Source: JAHEFT01 sp963766195 (GTDB lineage Bacteria > Pseudomonadota > Gammaproteobacteria > Xanthomonadales > SZUA-36). Taken from it: a DNA stretch of 64,000 bases. The position numbers and the translations under genes were made by a program. The DNA is taken from assembly GCA_963766195.1 (NCBI GenBank), contig CAVXYY010000005.1:744001-808000 (forward strand), in the 5' to 3' direction. The number at the start of each line of letters is the position of its first letter. Position 1 is the first letter of the stretch. Of the stretch, positions 24,922-34,240 are shown piece by piece. Under the pieces are notes generated by a model, which had not been told where the DNA came from, made no database searches, and saw nothing but the letters and a program-made list of their open reading frames with translations.

Positions 24922-27051
24922 ATGAGATCCCACCGAATTTTATTGTTAGCAGCACTCGCCATATCCGTCAGCGCGTGTGCAAAAGAAGAACCCGCCGCGC
25001 CGGCGCAGGTTGTTGATCCCTCAGTAGCAGTGCACGCCGCCGAGGCCAATGCCCGTTCCCTGGAAGACCGAATGGCGGCGGGTGAAACCTTATTTGCTGC
25101 GCACTGTGCCGCCTGCCACCAGGCGAACGGACAGGGCCTGACCGGAGCATTTCCTCCTTTAGCCGGGTCTGATTACCTGGCCAGCGGTGGTCCGGCTGTC
25201 GCCATAAACGCGGTGCTGAACGGACTCACGGGCCCGATCACGGTCAATGGCAAGGACTACAACTCTGTCATGCCCAACCTGTCCTACCTGAGCGACAGTG
25301 ACGTAGCGGACATAGTCACCTTTGTATTCAATTCCTGGGGTAATCCTGGCGGTGAGGTCAGTTCCGCCGAGGTAGCCGCGGCTCGGGGCGGTGAAATGGT
25401 TACCGGCCCTTCAGATCACCCGGTCTCAACCTCGGAGCAGATGGCTTATCAGGGTGCGCCCAGTGCGATCGAAGACGCCAGGGGCTTTATCGATTCGGAG
25501 GGTCCGAAAATGACCCAGGTCGAATTCGACGAAGCCACCCAGATTTTCTTCCAGCGTTGCGCCGGCTGCCACGGGGTGTTGCGCAAGGGCGCCACCGGCA
25601 AACCGCTGACGCCGGACATTACCCGTGAGAAGGGTACGGATTACCTGAAAGCCCTGATCACCTATGGGTCAGCGGCGGGTATGCCTAATTGGGGTACATC
25701 CGGTGATCTGACCGCAGAACAGATCGACATCATGGCCCGCTACCTGCAGCATGAGCCGCCGGAACCTCCGGAATTCGGCCTGCCGGAGATGGAAGCCAGC
25801 TGGAAGGTCATCGTCGCCCCTGAAGACCGGCCGACAAAGCCGCAGCATGACCGCAACATCGAGAATTTCTTCTCGGTCACGTTACGTGACGCAGGTAAAG
25901 TCGCGATTATTGATGGCGATACCAAGGAAATCGTATCCATTGTTCCGACCGGTTATGCGGTTCATATTTCCCGGCCTTCCGCTTCCGGCCGCTACATGTA
26001 CACCATCGGCCGTGATGCGAAGATTGACATGATTGACCTGTGGATGAATCCGCCGCAGGTGGTGGCGGAGATCAAGATAGGCCTCGAGGCGCGCTCGGTC
26101 GAAACGTCAAAGTACAAGGGTTACGAGGATAAATACGCAATCGCCGGTGCTTACTGGCCACCGCAATACGTGATCATGGACGCCGATACGCTGGCGCCGC
26201 TGACCATTGTTTCGACCCGCGGAATGACGGTGGATACGCAGGAATATCACCCGGAACCGCGAGTCGCAGCCATCGTGGCCTCGCATGAGCACCCGGAATT
26301 CATCGTCAACGTGAAAGAAACAGGCAAGATTCTGCTGGTCAACTATGAAGACCCGGAAAACCTCAGTGTCACCACCATTGGCGCAGCCCGATTCCTGCAT
26401 GACGGCGGCTGGGACAGCACCAAGCGGTATTTCCTGACGGCTGCCAACCAGTCGGACAAGATTGCCGTGATCGACTCGAAAGAACGCAAGCTGGCCGCCC
26501 TGGTCGATGTGACCAAGATCCCTCACCCGGGTCGTGGCGCCAATCTGAACGATCCAGAGTTCGGGCCGGTCTGGGTGACCAGTGCATTGGGCAACGCCAA
26601 CGTGACGATGATCGGAACAGATCCGGAGGGCCATCCGGACAACGCCTGGAAAGTGGTGCGGACACTGGAAGGCATGGGCGGCGGCTCGCTGTTTGTGAAA
26701 TCCCACCCCAATTCCAGCAACCTGTGGGTGGACGCGCCGTTGAATCCCGATACCGCTTTTTCACAGAGCGTGGCGGTTTACGACGTGAAAAACCTGGCCG
26801 GCGGTTTCGAAGTATTGCCCATCGCTGAATGGGCGGAACTGGGCGAAGGACCGAAACGTGTGGTTCAGCCTGAATACAACATGGATGGCACGGAGGTCTG
26901 GTTCTCGGTCTGGAGCGGCAAGGAGCAGGAATCAGCGATAGTTGTGGTTGATGACAAGACCCGCACGCTCAAGGCGGTCATAAAAGGACCTGAACTGGTA
27001 ACGCCAACCGGCAAGTTCAATACTTACAACACGATGCACGATATCTATTGA
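24922..27051 (+). CDS. nirS: Cytochrome cd1 nitrite reductase with extra N-terminal cytochrome c domain, lipoprotein
   Basis: Cytochrome cd1 reduces nitrite to nitric oxide in denitrification. The 709-residue protein starts at ATG 24922 (GGAG upstream). A lipoprotein signal with Cys19 (LAISVSAC) is followed by an added class I cytochrome c domain with CAACH at residues 62-66. The standard NirS cytochrome domain has CAGCH at 213-217, and the C-terminal eight-bladed d1-heme propeller has GYAVHISR (His348, d1 proximal ligand position), SHEHPEFIV and FLHDGGWD. Normal NirS lacks both the lipobox and the first cytochrome. The fusion should deliver electrons intramolecularly and tether the enzyme to a membrane. 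No d1-heme synthesis genes lie in the window. Confidence 0.92.
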   Translation: MRSHRILLLAALAISVSACAKEEPAAPAQVVDPSVAVHAAEANARSLEDRMAAGETLFAAHCAACHQANGQGLTGAFPPLAGSDYLASGGPAVAINAVLNGLTGPITVNGKDYNSVMPNLSYLSDSDVADIVTFVFNSWGNPGGEVSSAEVAAARGGEMVTGPSDHPVSTSEQMAYQGAPSAIEDARGFIDSEGPKMTQVEFDEATQIFFQRCAGCHGVLRKGATGKPLTPDITREKGTDYLKALITYGSAAGMPNWGTSGDLTAEQIDIMARYLQHEPPEPPEFGLPEMEASWKVIVAPEDRPTKPQHDRNIENFFSVTLRDAGKVAIIDGDTKEIVSIVPTGYAVHISRPSASGRYMYTIGRDAKIDMIDLWMNPPQVVAEIKIGLEARSVETSKYKGYEDKYAIAGAYWPPQYVIMDADTLAPLTIVSTRGMTVDTQEYHPEPRVAAIVASHEHPEFIVNVKETGKILLVNYEDPENLSVTTIGAARFLHDGGWDSTKRYFLTAANQSDKIAVIDSKERKLAALVDVTKIPHPGRGANLNDPEFGPVWVTSALGNANVTMIGTDPEGHPDNAWKVVRTLEGMGGGSLFVKSHPNSSNLWVDAPLNPDTAFSQSVAVYDVKNLAGGFEVLPIAEWAELGEGPKRVVQPEYNMDGTEVWFSVWSGKEQESAIVVVDDKTRTLKAVIKGPELVTPTGKFNTYNTMHDIY

Positions 27052-27067
27052 TCAGAGTTTGCACGAG

Positions 27068-27096
27068 AAAAGGGGGCCGGTTTGCCGGCCCCTTTT
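27068..27096. terminator. Bidirectional rho-independent terminator between nirS and rpiA
   Basis: AAAAGGGG...CCGG pairs with CCGGCCCCTTTT across a TTTG loop; a T-run ends the plus strand, and the A-run gives Ts on the minus strand. The site serves the convergent nirS and rpiA genes. Confidence 0.9.
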
Positions 27097-27111
27097 ACCC
27101 GGGCATCGATC

Positions 27112-27777
27112 TCAGATTTCTACCACACCCGATGAGGTTGCCATTAATACCACATCGGCCGGACGTATCGCCCACAGGCCGTTGGTAACAACCCCGGGAA
27201 TGTCATTAAGCTGTTTTTCGACCCGCACAGGATCGACCAGATCCATGTTGTGCACGTCCAGGATCACGTTGCCGTTGTCCGTCATGAAGTTCTGCCGGAG
27301 TTCCGGCTGGCCGCCCATGGCCACCAGCTGACGGGCCACGAAGCTGCGGGCCATTGGAATGACCTCGACGGGTAACGGGTACTTCCCCAGCACGCCAACT
27401 TTTTTGCTTTCATCGACGATGCAAATGAATCGGCGGCTGGCCGCGGTAACGACTTTTTCCCGCGTCAGCGCCCCGCCGCCACCCTTGATCAGGCGTCGAT
27501 GCGGATCAAATTCGTCGGCCCCGTCGATATACATATCCAGGGTCCCGGTGAAATTCAGGTCTCTTACCTCGAAACCGTGAGACTCGAGCAGCGCGGACGT
27601 TGCGTCGGAAGAGGAAACGGCTGCTTCCAGGCGGATGCCACTGGCCGCCAATGCTTCGATGAAACAGTTTACCGTGCTGCCGGTGCCGACACCGAGAACC
27701 GTGTCAGGGCGCACAAATTTTAGCGCGGCTTGCGCAACCTGTTGCTTCTGAATCTGCTGCTGGTCTGGTTGTGTCAT
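27112..27777 (-). CDS. rpiA: Ribose-5-phosphate isomerase A
   Basis: RpiA interconverts ribose 5-phosphate and ribulose 5-phosphate in the pentose phosphate pathway. The 221-residue protein has the phosphate-binding VGTGSTVNCFIEAL, the catalytic region DGADEFDP with aspartate and glutamate, KGGGGALTREKV, and the helix following it with CIVDESK. Its length is typical. The ATG overlaps the stop of the upstream EVE-domain gene by four bases, so the two are translationally coupled. Confidence 0.95.
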   Translation of the reverse strand: MTQPDQQQIQKQQVAQAALKFVRPDTVLGVGTGSTVNCFIEALAASGIRLEAAVSSSDATSALLESHGFEVRDLNFTGTLDMYIDGADEFDPHRRLIKGGGGALTREKVVTAASRRFICIVDESKKVGVLGKYPLPVEVIPMARSFVARQLVAMGGQPELRQNFMTDNGNVILDVHNMDLVDPVRVEKQLNDIPGVVTNGLWAIRPADVVLMATSSGVVEI

Positions 27778-28247
27778 GGTTTGATCGCCTCGAGTGAAAG
27801 GATAAAGTCCCAGTGTTCACTGGTGACAGGCATGATCGATAAGCGGTTGCCGCGCCGGATCAGCGGAAATCCCTCCAGCTGATCGGCGTGCTGCTTGATC
27901 TCGGTAAGGCTGATAAGGCGCCTGGTTTTGCGCCGGAACCTGATATCGCGCATCAGCCATCGAGGGTTTTCAGGCTTGCTTCCGGCATCGAAATACTTGC
28001 TGTTTGGGTCGAAAGCCGTGTGATCGGGATAAGCGTCCGACACGACTTCGCAAATGCCGACGATGCCCGGTTCTGCGCAACTGGAATGATAAAAAAAGAC
28101 CTGGTCGCCTTTTTTCATGTCGTCGCGCATGAAGTTCCGGGCCTGGTAATTCCTGATTCCGTCCCAGTGTTCCCGCTGGCCCGGCGCATTTTTCAGGTCG
28201 TCGATGCAGAACGCATCCGGCTCACTCTTGATCAACCAGTAGTTCAC
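27774..28247 (-). CDS. EVE-domain protein
   Basis: The 157-residue protein is a single EVE domain (PUA-like fold): MNYWLIKSEPDAFCIDDL, HWDGIRNYQARNFMRDDMKKG, QVFFYHSS and GIVGICEVV are the family blocks. EVE domains bind modified bases in RNA or DNA. This stand-alone type is widespread in Gammaproteobacteria next to rpiA or ygfA and is usually named thymocyte nuclear protein-like. The aromatic cage (WDGIRNYQ and the C-terminal MPVTSEHWDFI) is present. It starts 4 bp downstream of ygfA and probably belongs to the same transcript. The modified base bound is unknown. Confidence 0.9.
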   Translation of the reverse strand: MNYWLIKSEPDAFCIDDLKNAPGQREHWDGIRNYQARNFMRDDMKKGDQVFFYHSSCAEPGIVGICEVVSDAYPDHTAFDPNSKYFDAGSKPENPRWLMRDIRFRRKTRRLISLTEIKQHADQLEGFPLIRRGNRLSIMPVTSEHWDFILSLEAIKP

Positions 28248-28251
28248 TCTT

Positions 28252-28900
28252 TTACCCCTTCAATTTTTCCGGGACACCAGGTTCCATTGTCGCGCCTGCA
28301 CCTTCACAGGTAAACCAGCCGTTTTCAGTCAATACGCCGTGCAGGCGGATATCCCAGGGGTCCCGCGGCACGCAGGACACCCGCTGGAGTTCGTAGGCCA
28401 CACCGATACGCAAGGGCTTTTCCAACCCGGCGAAAGGCTGGAACAGCCGGTCATAGAAACCTGCTCCCATTCCCAGCCGTCCGCCTGTGTGGTCCCAGCC
28501 CACCAATGGAACCAGCACCAGGTCGATGTCCGAAGTACGGACATCCTCCGTTTCGCAGGGTTCTGCAATGCCGTAGTGGTTGGCTGCCAATTCCATACCC
28601 GGCGACCACGCCTTCATGGTAATGATGGCCTGTGCCGGGAACATCCTGTATGACGGGTAAAGCGAGCTTCACGCCTTCGCGTCCCAGGCGGGTCAGCGCC
28701 GGCAAGAGATCAGGCTCACCGTCAAACGCCAGGTATGCTGCAACCACCCGGGTAGACATTTGCCTGGCGTATTGTTCGAGATTACGGTTGATCCGCATAT
28801 CCCAGCGACTGCGCCGGACCGGGTCAATTGCAGCCCGCTTTCGCCGGAGTTCTTTTCGCAGCCGAGTTTTCAGTGCTTTCTGACCGGGTTCGATAGGCAT
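28252..28900 (-). CDS. ygfA: 5-formyltetrahydrofolate cyclo-ligase (one-base frameshift)
   Basis: The enzyme converts 5-formyl- to 5,10-methenyl-tetrahydrofolate with ATP. The N-terminal half (LRKELRRKRAAIDPVRR, VVAAYLAFDGEPDLLPAL) and the C-terminal half (LVPLVGWDHTGGRLGMGAGF with the following YDR, the folate/phosphate motif) lie in adjacent minus frames. The break is at the GGG 28637-28639; one base fewer gives a 215-residue protein, normal for the family. The gene follows 6S RNA, the standard gammaproteobacterial ssrS-ygfA pairing, and may be cotranscribed with it. Confidence 0.88.
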
Positions 28901-28931
28901 CGGGTACGGGTAACGGGAAGATATAAGAAGC

Positions 28932-29113
28932 CCTCCGTGATGCCGCTACGGCCCAGTGACCTTGAACCAAAGGTTCAGGTGGGATGGCTTACGAGGCTTC
29001 AGGCTTTTTGCTAAAAGCAAACATGCACACCAGCTCTCAGATCAGCTACCCCGGGGTCAGTATATAGGGACAAGGTAAATAACAGTTCCGATGGCAAACA
29101 CCACAGGGGGCAA
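28932..29113 (-). ncRNA. ssrS: 6S RNA
   Basis: The intergenic space between zapA and ygfA is where 6S RNA lies in Gammaproteobacteria. On the minus strand the 5' end (CCCCCTGTGGTGTTTGCCAT) and the 3' end (GGGCCGTAGCGGCATCACGG) can pair as the closing stem. The interior holds the conserved hairpin CCTGAACC-TTT-GGTTCAAGG. Length is about 180 nt. 6S RNA mimics an open promoter and binds sigma70 RNA polymerase in stationary phase. End positions are estimates to within about 10 bases. Confidence 0.88.
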
Positions 29114-29129
29114 AGTCAGTATAGCGCGA

Positions 29130-29426
29130 TCAACTTTTCAGTGCATCATCGATCTGATCGGCGAGTTTCCGGATCCGGCCGTCGATGTTTTTCTGCCGGT
29201 AGTCTTCAGTGGCCCGGAGCTTCATCAGTTCCGCGCTGAAATTCAGTGCGGCCTGCAGTGCGATTCGCTCGAGCGACAACAGGCGGCCGGTATCCTTGAT
29301 TTCGCTCATCCGCTCATCCAGCAGGCGCGCGGCTTCTACCAGGTCAGCGCGCTGTTCCGGTTCACAGGCAAATTGATATTTCTTGTCGAGAATAATGACG
29401 GAGACAGGCTCAGGTTGGTTACTCAT
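29130..29426 (-). CDS. zapA: Cell division protein ZapA
   Basis: ZapA binds FtsZ and bundles its filaments at the division ring. The 98-residue protein has the N-terminal globular part VSVIILDKKYQFACEPEQR and the C-terminal coiled coil (LSLERIALQAALNFSAELMK and on). Both its size and its position upstream of 6S RNA match the gammaproteobacterial arrangement. It starts 9 bp after the stop of the coiled-coil gene and is probably cotranscribed with it. Confidence 0.93.
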   Translation of the reverse strand: MSNQPEPVSVIILDKKYQFACEPEQRADLVEAARLLDERMSEIKDTGRLLSLERIALQAALNFSAELMKLRATEDYRQKNIDGRIRKLADQIDDALKS

Positions 29427-29435
29427 GCAGAAACC

Positions 29436-29657
29436 TCAGGACTGTTCCAATGCTTTCAGCCGGTTGATCATGGCTTCTACCTTGGTGCGTGCCTCTTCGT
29501 TTTTTGAGACCAGTGATGCCCGTTCGGCAACCAGCGATTCCTGCCGATTCTGCAGGGAATGATTCTCCTCGCGGAGTTTCCGGCATTGTTCCAGCAGCGC
29601 CTTCAGCTGTTGCTCCAGGCGTTCAAGATCTTTTCCGGCTTGTTCCAGTGAATCCAT
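29436..29657 (-). CDS. Short coiled-coil protein, ZapB-like family
   Basis: From ATG 29657 the product is 73 residues and is almost entirely a heptad coiled coil (LEQAGKDLERLEQQLKALLE and SLQNRQESLVAERASLVSKN). A longer reading from a non-ATG start at 29693 adds 12 residues without homology value. This small family sits upstream of zapA in many Gammaproteobacteria and resembles ZapB, which connects ZapA to other division proteins. A role in the Z ring is inferred from position and structure. Confidence 0.8.
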   Translation of the reverse strand: MDSLEQAGKDLERLEQQLKALLEQCRKLREENHSLQNRQESLVAERASLVSKNEEARTKVEAMINRLKALEQS

Positions 29658-29852
29658 GGCAGTAACTATAGATTGAGCAAGGAAAACCGTCAATCAATTC
29701 CCCGAGGACCCTCGAATTTACGATCCTTGAAGAGCGACGGATTCTCCGCGGTATGCTCCGGTTGGCATTTGATGAAAGTGGTCGGATTCTTCCCAATGCG
29801 CGAGCCAAAACGGAGCCGGGAGTGGTAGTATTGATGTTTTTGGAGCCGCGGA

Positions 29853-30421
29853 ATGTCTGCGCCTGAGTTACCCGATTTTGAGAGCACCATCCGCTTGAGC
29901 CAGGGTGATCTGGACCCTGCCGAATTGGCGGAATGCCACGGGCTGCTTTCCGGGCTTTTGTGTCGAGAACCCGAGAGCACCGCTACGGACTTCAGGTTCC
30001 AGCTTTCAGCCATGAAGCTGGTCGTCAATCCTTCGGCCGAACTGGAATCTGCTCTGACCGAGGCCCATGCCTGCACGGTTCGGCAACTCGAGGACGAGGA
30101 GTTTGGCTTTGTGCTTTGGCTTCCGGATGATGATGAACCCCTGGAAGAGCGGATCATCGCGCTGGGCAGGTGGTGTTCCGGATTCCTGGCTGGCCTGGTA
30201 TGTGGCGGTCAGCTCGATGCCTTGTCGGAAGAGGCCACGGAGGCGATTGAAGACCTTGCAGCAGATTGCGCAGGCAGAAATGACCTCGCAATCCCAGGAT
30301 GAAGACGAAAGCGAGGAAGAGGAGAATTGCGTTCGCCGAGATCGTGGAATACGTGCGTGTCGTGGCCTTGATGATGCAAGAGGATTTCCGCGGCCCCGCG
30401 CAGCATGACGCGATCCATTGA
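29853..30421 (+). CDS. ygfB: YgfB/UPF0149 family protein (two one-base frameshifts)
   Basis: The N-terminal half (ELAECHGLLSGLLCRE, DEEFGFVLWLPDDDEPLEER, WCSGFLAGL) is in frame. Extra bases at TT 30256-30257 and AA 30325-30326 split off the rest, which restores as LQQIAQAEMTSQSQDED and then IAFAEIVEYVRVVALMMQED to the TGA at 30419. Corrected length is 188 residues, typical of UPF0149. YgfB proteins are all-helical with no catalytic motif; a Pseudomonas homologue affects expression of an amidase and beta-lactam tolerance. The gene runs into pepP with a TTGA overlap, the standard order. Confidence 0.85.
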
Positions 30422-31758
30422 ACGTTCAAACACGGGTACTCTGTGCAGTGATCAAACAAAAAGAATATGCGCGCCGCAGGCGGCAGTTGATGCAGATGGC
30501 GGGTGACGAGTCGATCATCATCCTGCAGGCGGCACCGGCAAAGCTTCGCAATAACGACGTCTATTTCCCCTATCGCCAGGACAGCGACTTTCTGTACCTG
30601 ACGGGTTTTCGCGAGCACGACGCGATCCTGGTGCTGATTCCCGGTTCCGGGGATGGAACCAGCATTCTCTTTTGCCGTGACCGCGACCCGGAGCGGGAAA
30701 AGTGGGACGGACGCATGGTCGGCGTCGATGCTGCCGTTTCGGAATTTGGCATGGACGAGGCCTACGATATCAAGCAGGCGGAAACGCGTTTGCGTGATCT
30801 TCTGCGGGACCGGGAGCGGATTTATCATGACCTGGGACGATACCCGCTTTTCGACCAACGCCTGATCGGCTGGCTCAACGAATTCCGCGGTGAGACGCGC
30901 AAGACCTTCCATGCGCCGGAAGAAATTCATGCGCTGGACCACATGTTGCATGACATGCGCGTGTATAAAAGCCGTGAGGAGTTATCGGTGATGCGCCGTT
31001 CAGCGAAAGTCGCCATCGAGGCTCACCAGTTGGCCATGCAGATTTGCGAGCCCGGCCTCAACGAGGCGGATATCAAGGCGGGCCTGCTGCACACTTTCGC
31101 CAGACGTCACTGTGAAACTTCCTATTTGCCCATCGTGGGAGGCGGCGCCAATGCCTGCGTTTTGCACTATATTGCCAACAACCAGGAACTCCGTGATGGC
31201 GACTTGCTGCTGATAGACGCGGGAGCGGAGTACGACGGTTACGCATCGGATATCACGCGCACTTTTCCAGTCAACGGGAAGTTCACACCAGAACAAAAGC
31301 AACTTTACGAAGTGGTTTTGGCCGCGCAATCAGCAGCGATTGCAAAAGCCCGTGCCGGAAACCAGTGGCAGGACATCCACGATGCAGCCATCCGGGTGGC
31401 GACCGAGGGAATGATCTCGCTGGGAATCCTGGACGGCGAGCCTGGACCAGCAAATTGAATCAAAGGGCTACAAAAAATTCTATGTGCACAATACCGGCCA
31501 CTGGCTCGGGCTGGACGTTCACGATGTAGGTGAGTACACCATCGACGGGCATTCCAGGGAACTGGAGCCAGGCATGGTCCTGACCATCGAACCCGGAATC
31601 TACATTCCAGCCCGGCGAAGCCGGTGTCAAAGAGTGCTGGAGAGGGGTTGGGCATCCGTATCGAGGACAACATCGCGATCACCCAGGACGCTCCGCGAAT
31701 TCTGACCGACGGCCTGGTCAGAACCGTCGATGAAATAGAAGCCCTGATGGCAGCGTGA
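30418..31758 (+). CDS. pepP: Xaa-Pro aminopeptidase (three one-base frameshifts)
   Basis: PepP removes N-terminal residues before proline using two metal ions. The metal ligands are visible: LIDAGAEYDGYASDITRT (two Asp), HNTGHWLGLDVHDVG (His), EPGMVLTIEPGIYIP (Glu) and GIRIEDNIAIT (Glu). Extra bases at 31441-31442 (CC), 31611-31613 (CCC) and 31650-31652 (GGG) interrupt the frame; removing one each yields 445 residues, as in the family. The start may be TTG 30418, overlapping the ygfB stop, or GTG 30448. The end overlaps the ubiH GTG start (GTGA). Confidence 0.88.
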
Positions 31759-33001
31759 ATTCAGCCGTGGCCAACCGTTATGACATTGCAATTGTCGGAG
31801 GCGGCCTGGTCGGGGCCAGCCTGGCCTGTGCGCTGGCGCCGCTCGGGATGAAAATCGCGCTGCTGGAAGCGGTGCGCTTTGCGGGCCGCCAGGCCAGCCC
31901 AGTTACGATGACCGGACGCTCGCGCTCAGCGCGAGTTCCTGCAAGATACTGCAGGGCCTGGGAATCTGGCCGGCTCTTGCAGGCGAACGCTACGCCGATC
32001 CGCGAGATCCAGGTGCGCGAGTATCAGACGCCCCGGTCGCGTCATCATGGCGCCCTGCTGAACTGGGCCTGGACCGTTTTGGACACGTGGTGGAGGCCAG
32101 GGTATTCGGGGCCGCCGTCATGGAACAGGTATCCCGGATCGGGACGCTCGATTTTCTTTGCCCGGTAGCAGTAACCGGGGTCAGCATGCGAAGGCGCGGC
32201 GCCAGGATCGAATATTCCAGTGGCGATGATATACCACCAGATCGAAGCCGCACTGCTGGTGGGTGCGGACGGCGCCAATTCCTTCGTACGGGAATCACTG
32301 GGAATCGAAACCGAAAAACACGATTACCGTCAGACCGCGGTGATTTGCAACATCACGCCGGAACAGGATCACCAGGGGCGCGCTTTTGAGTGTTTTACGC
32401 CGACCGGCCCCTTTGCAGTGATGCCTCACGTGGAAGGCCGTTGCGGACTGATCTGGTGTGTTTCCACGGACCAGGCCGCAGAAATAATGGCGCTGCCGGA
32501 CTCCGAGTTTCTGCGCCGTGCGCAGCAACGTTTTGGAAACCACCTGGGCCGGTTCCTGAAAATTGGGCAAACGCAGCAGTTACCCCCTCCGCCTGGTCCG
32601 GGCGCTCGAAGACGTCAGGCCGCGGGCGGTTATCCTCGGCAATGCCGCGCACGCCATTCACCCGGTGGGAGCGCAGGGTTTCAATCTTGGCCTGAGGGAT
32701 GTAGCTGTGCTGGCCGAGTTGCTTTGGAATGAATCGAAAAATGGAGCCGGGGCGGATTTTGGCAGCCTGGACCTGCTGAATCGTTACAGCAGTTGGCGAA
32801 AACAGGATCAAGACGAGACGATCGCTTACTCGGATGGCCTGGCGAGATTTTTTTCCAACCCGTCACGCCTGGCCGCCGGTGTCGGACGGCAGGCTTGCTT
32901 GCCCATGCGTTTATTCCGCTCCTTACGGCGACAACTTGCGATCCGGTCCATGGGTTTCCGCGGCCGTATCCCTCGCCTGGCCATGGGTGAACCCCTTATG
33001 A
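31755..33001 (+). CDS. ubiH: 2-octaprenyl-6-methoxyphenol hydroxylase UbiH (eight one-base frameshifts)
   Basis: UbiH is an FAD monooxygenase of aerobic ubiquinone synthesis. The Rossmann start YDIAIVGGGLVGASLACALA, the middle motif ALLVGADGANSFVRESLG and the C-terminal FAD motif VILGNAAHAIHPVGAQGFNLG are all present but scattered over three frames. I infer extra bases at about 31883-31885, 31892-31893, 31995-31996, 32031-32034, 32053-32055, 32234-32235, 32565-32567 and 32992-32995, all homopolymers. Removing one each gives exactly 412 residues. The last correction places its TGA at 32999, overlapping the ubiI ATG. Without it the frame runs into ubiI and looks like a fusion. Confidence 0.82.
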
Positions 33002-34240
33002 AATACGATATCGTCGTGGTCGGGGCAGGAATGGTGGGCGCCGCCGCTGCTTCACTGCTGGCCCGCTCGGGTTTTTCCGTGGCGGTGGTTGATCACGAGG
33101 AACCACGCCCGTTCGATCCCCGGGAACCGGTTGGGCTGAGGGTCTCCGCCATATCGCCAGGCGCGGCAAACGTGCTGGCCGAAGCGGGCGCCTGGCGCCA
33201 GGTCGAACGGCAGCGGCATTGCCCCTACCGGCGAATGGTCGTGGAAGATCGCGAGGAAAGCGTCAGCCTGGAATTCAATGCGGCCGAATTCGGCCTCGAG
33301 CGGCTGGGCACGATCGTTGAAAACGCGCTGGTCCAGTGGTCGCTCTGGCAATCGCTTTTGACCATGGGCGGCGTTGAACTGTTCTGCCCGGACCGGGTGA
33401 CCGGCCTGGACTTCGCGAAGGGCGATCCGGTCGTCAGCCTGGAAAGCGGCGCAGCCATTACTTGCAGCTTGCTGGTTGGCGCCGACGGCGCGAATTCAGG
33501 CATCCGCAAGTTACTGGGTATCCGCCAGGACCATTGGGAATATGGCCAGCGGGGTCTCGTTTCTGTCGTGCAGACCGCGACGCCCAACCCGGGTGTGGCC
33601 TGGCAGAGGTTTCTTGAAGGAGGGCCTCTGGCATTTCTTCCGCTGGCCGACGGTTCTTCCTCGATTGTGTGGTCGTTACCGGAGTCCGAAGCAACGCGCA
33701 TGCTGGAGCTGGATGAAAGTTCTTTCCGTGCGGAGTTGGATCACGCGATCGCCGGAGGCGACAGGCACTGGCCGGACCGGGTGCTTGCCTGTGGTCCGCG
33801 TGCGGCTTTCCCGTTAACCATGCGACTGAGTGAGCGTTATACCGCAAACCGCGCCGTGTTGATGGGTGACGCGGCCCACGTCGTCCACCCCCTGGCAGGG
33901 CAGGGCGTGAACCTGGGTCTGCTCGATGCCGCGGGACTGGTGGAAGTCCTGTTAGCCGCCCGCAACGGGAAGGTTGATATCGCCGCTGAGAAAACACTGG
34001 AGAAATACGGCAGATGGCGGCGGTCAGAAGCGGAAATCATGGCGAAGGGCATGCACGGCATCCGCGGTCTGTTCATCCCTGAAGAACTCGGGCCACTTCG
34101 CCGGCTGGGTATCAACCTGGTTTCCGGCAGCTGGTTTGCCCGGGATATATTTATCCAGCGCGCGACCGGCCGCAACCGCGAATGCCCCGGCCCTGGCCCG
34201 CGGGCAGGTTCTGACCGACTTACTCCGCGCCAACTCATAG
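32998..34240 (+). CDS. ubiI: UbiI/VisC-type ubiquinone hydroxylase (one-base frameshift near C-terminus)
   Basis: The 413-residue FAD monooxygenase is the second of the UbiH-UbiI pair; UbiI hydroxylates C5 of the ubiquinone ring. It has MKYDIVVVGAGMVGAAAASL, the DG motif CSLLVGADGANSGIRKLLG, and GDAAHVVHPLAGQGVNLGLL. One extra C at 34176-34177 moves the last 20 codons into another frame. Corrected, it ends PALARGQVLTDLLRANS with a TAG at 34238-34240, overlapping the convergent deacetylase gene by a few bases. Assignment to UbiI rather than UbiF rests on gene order. Confidence 0.86.
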
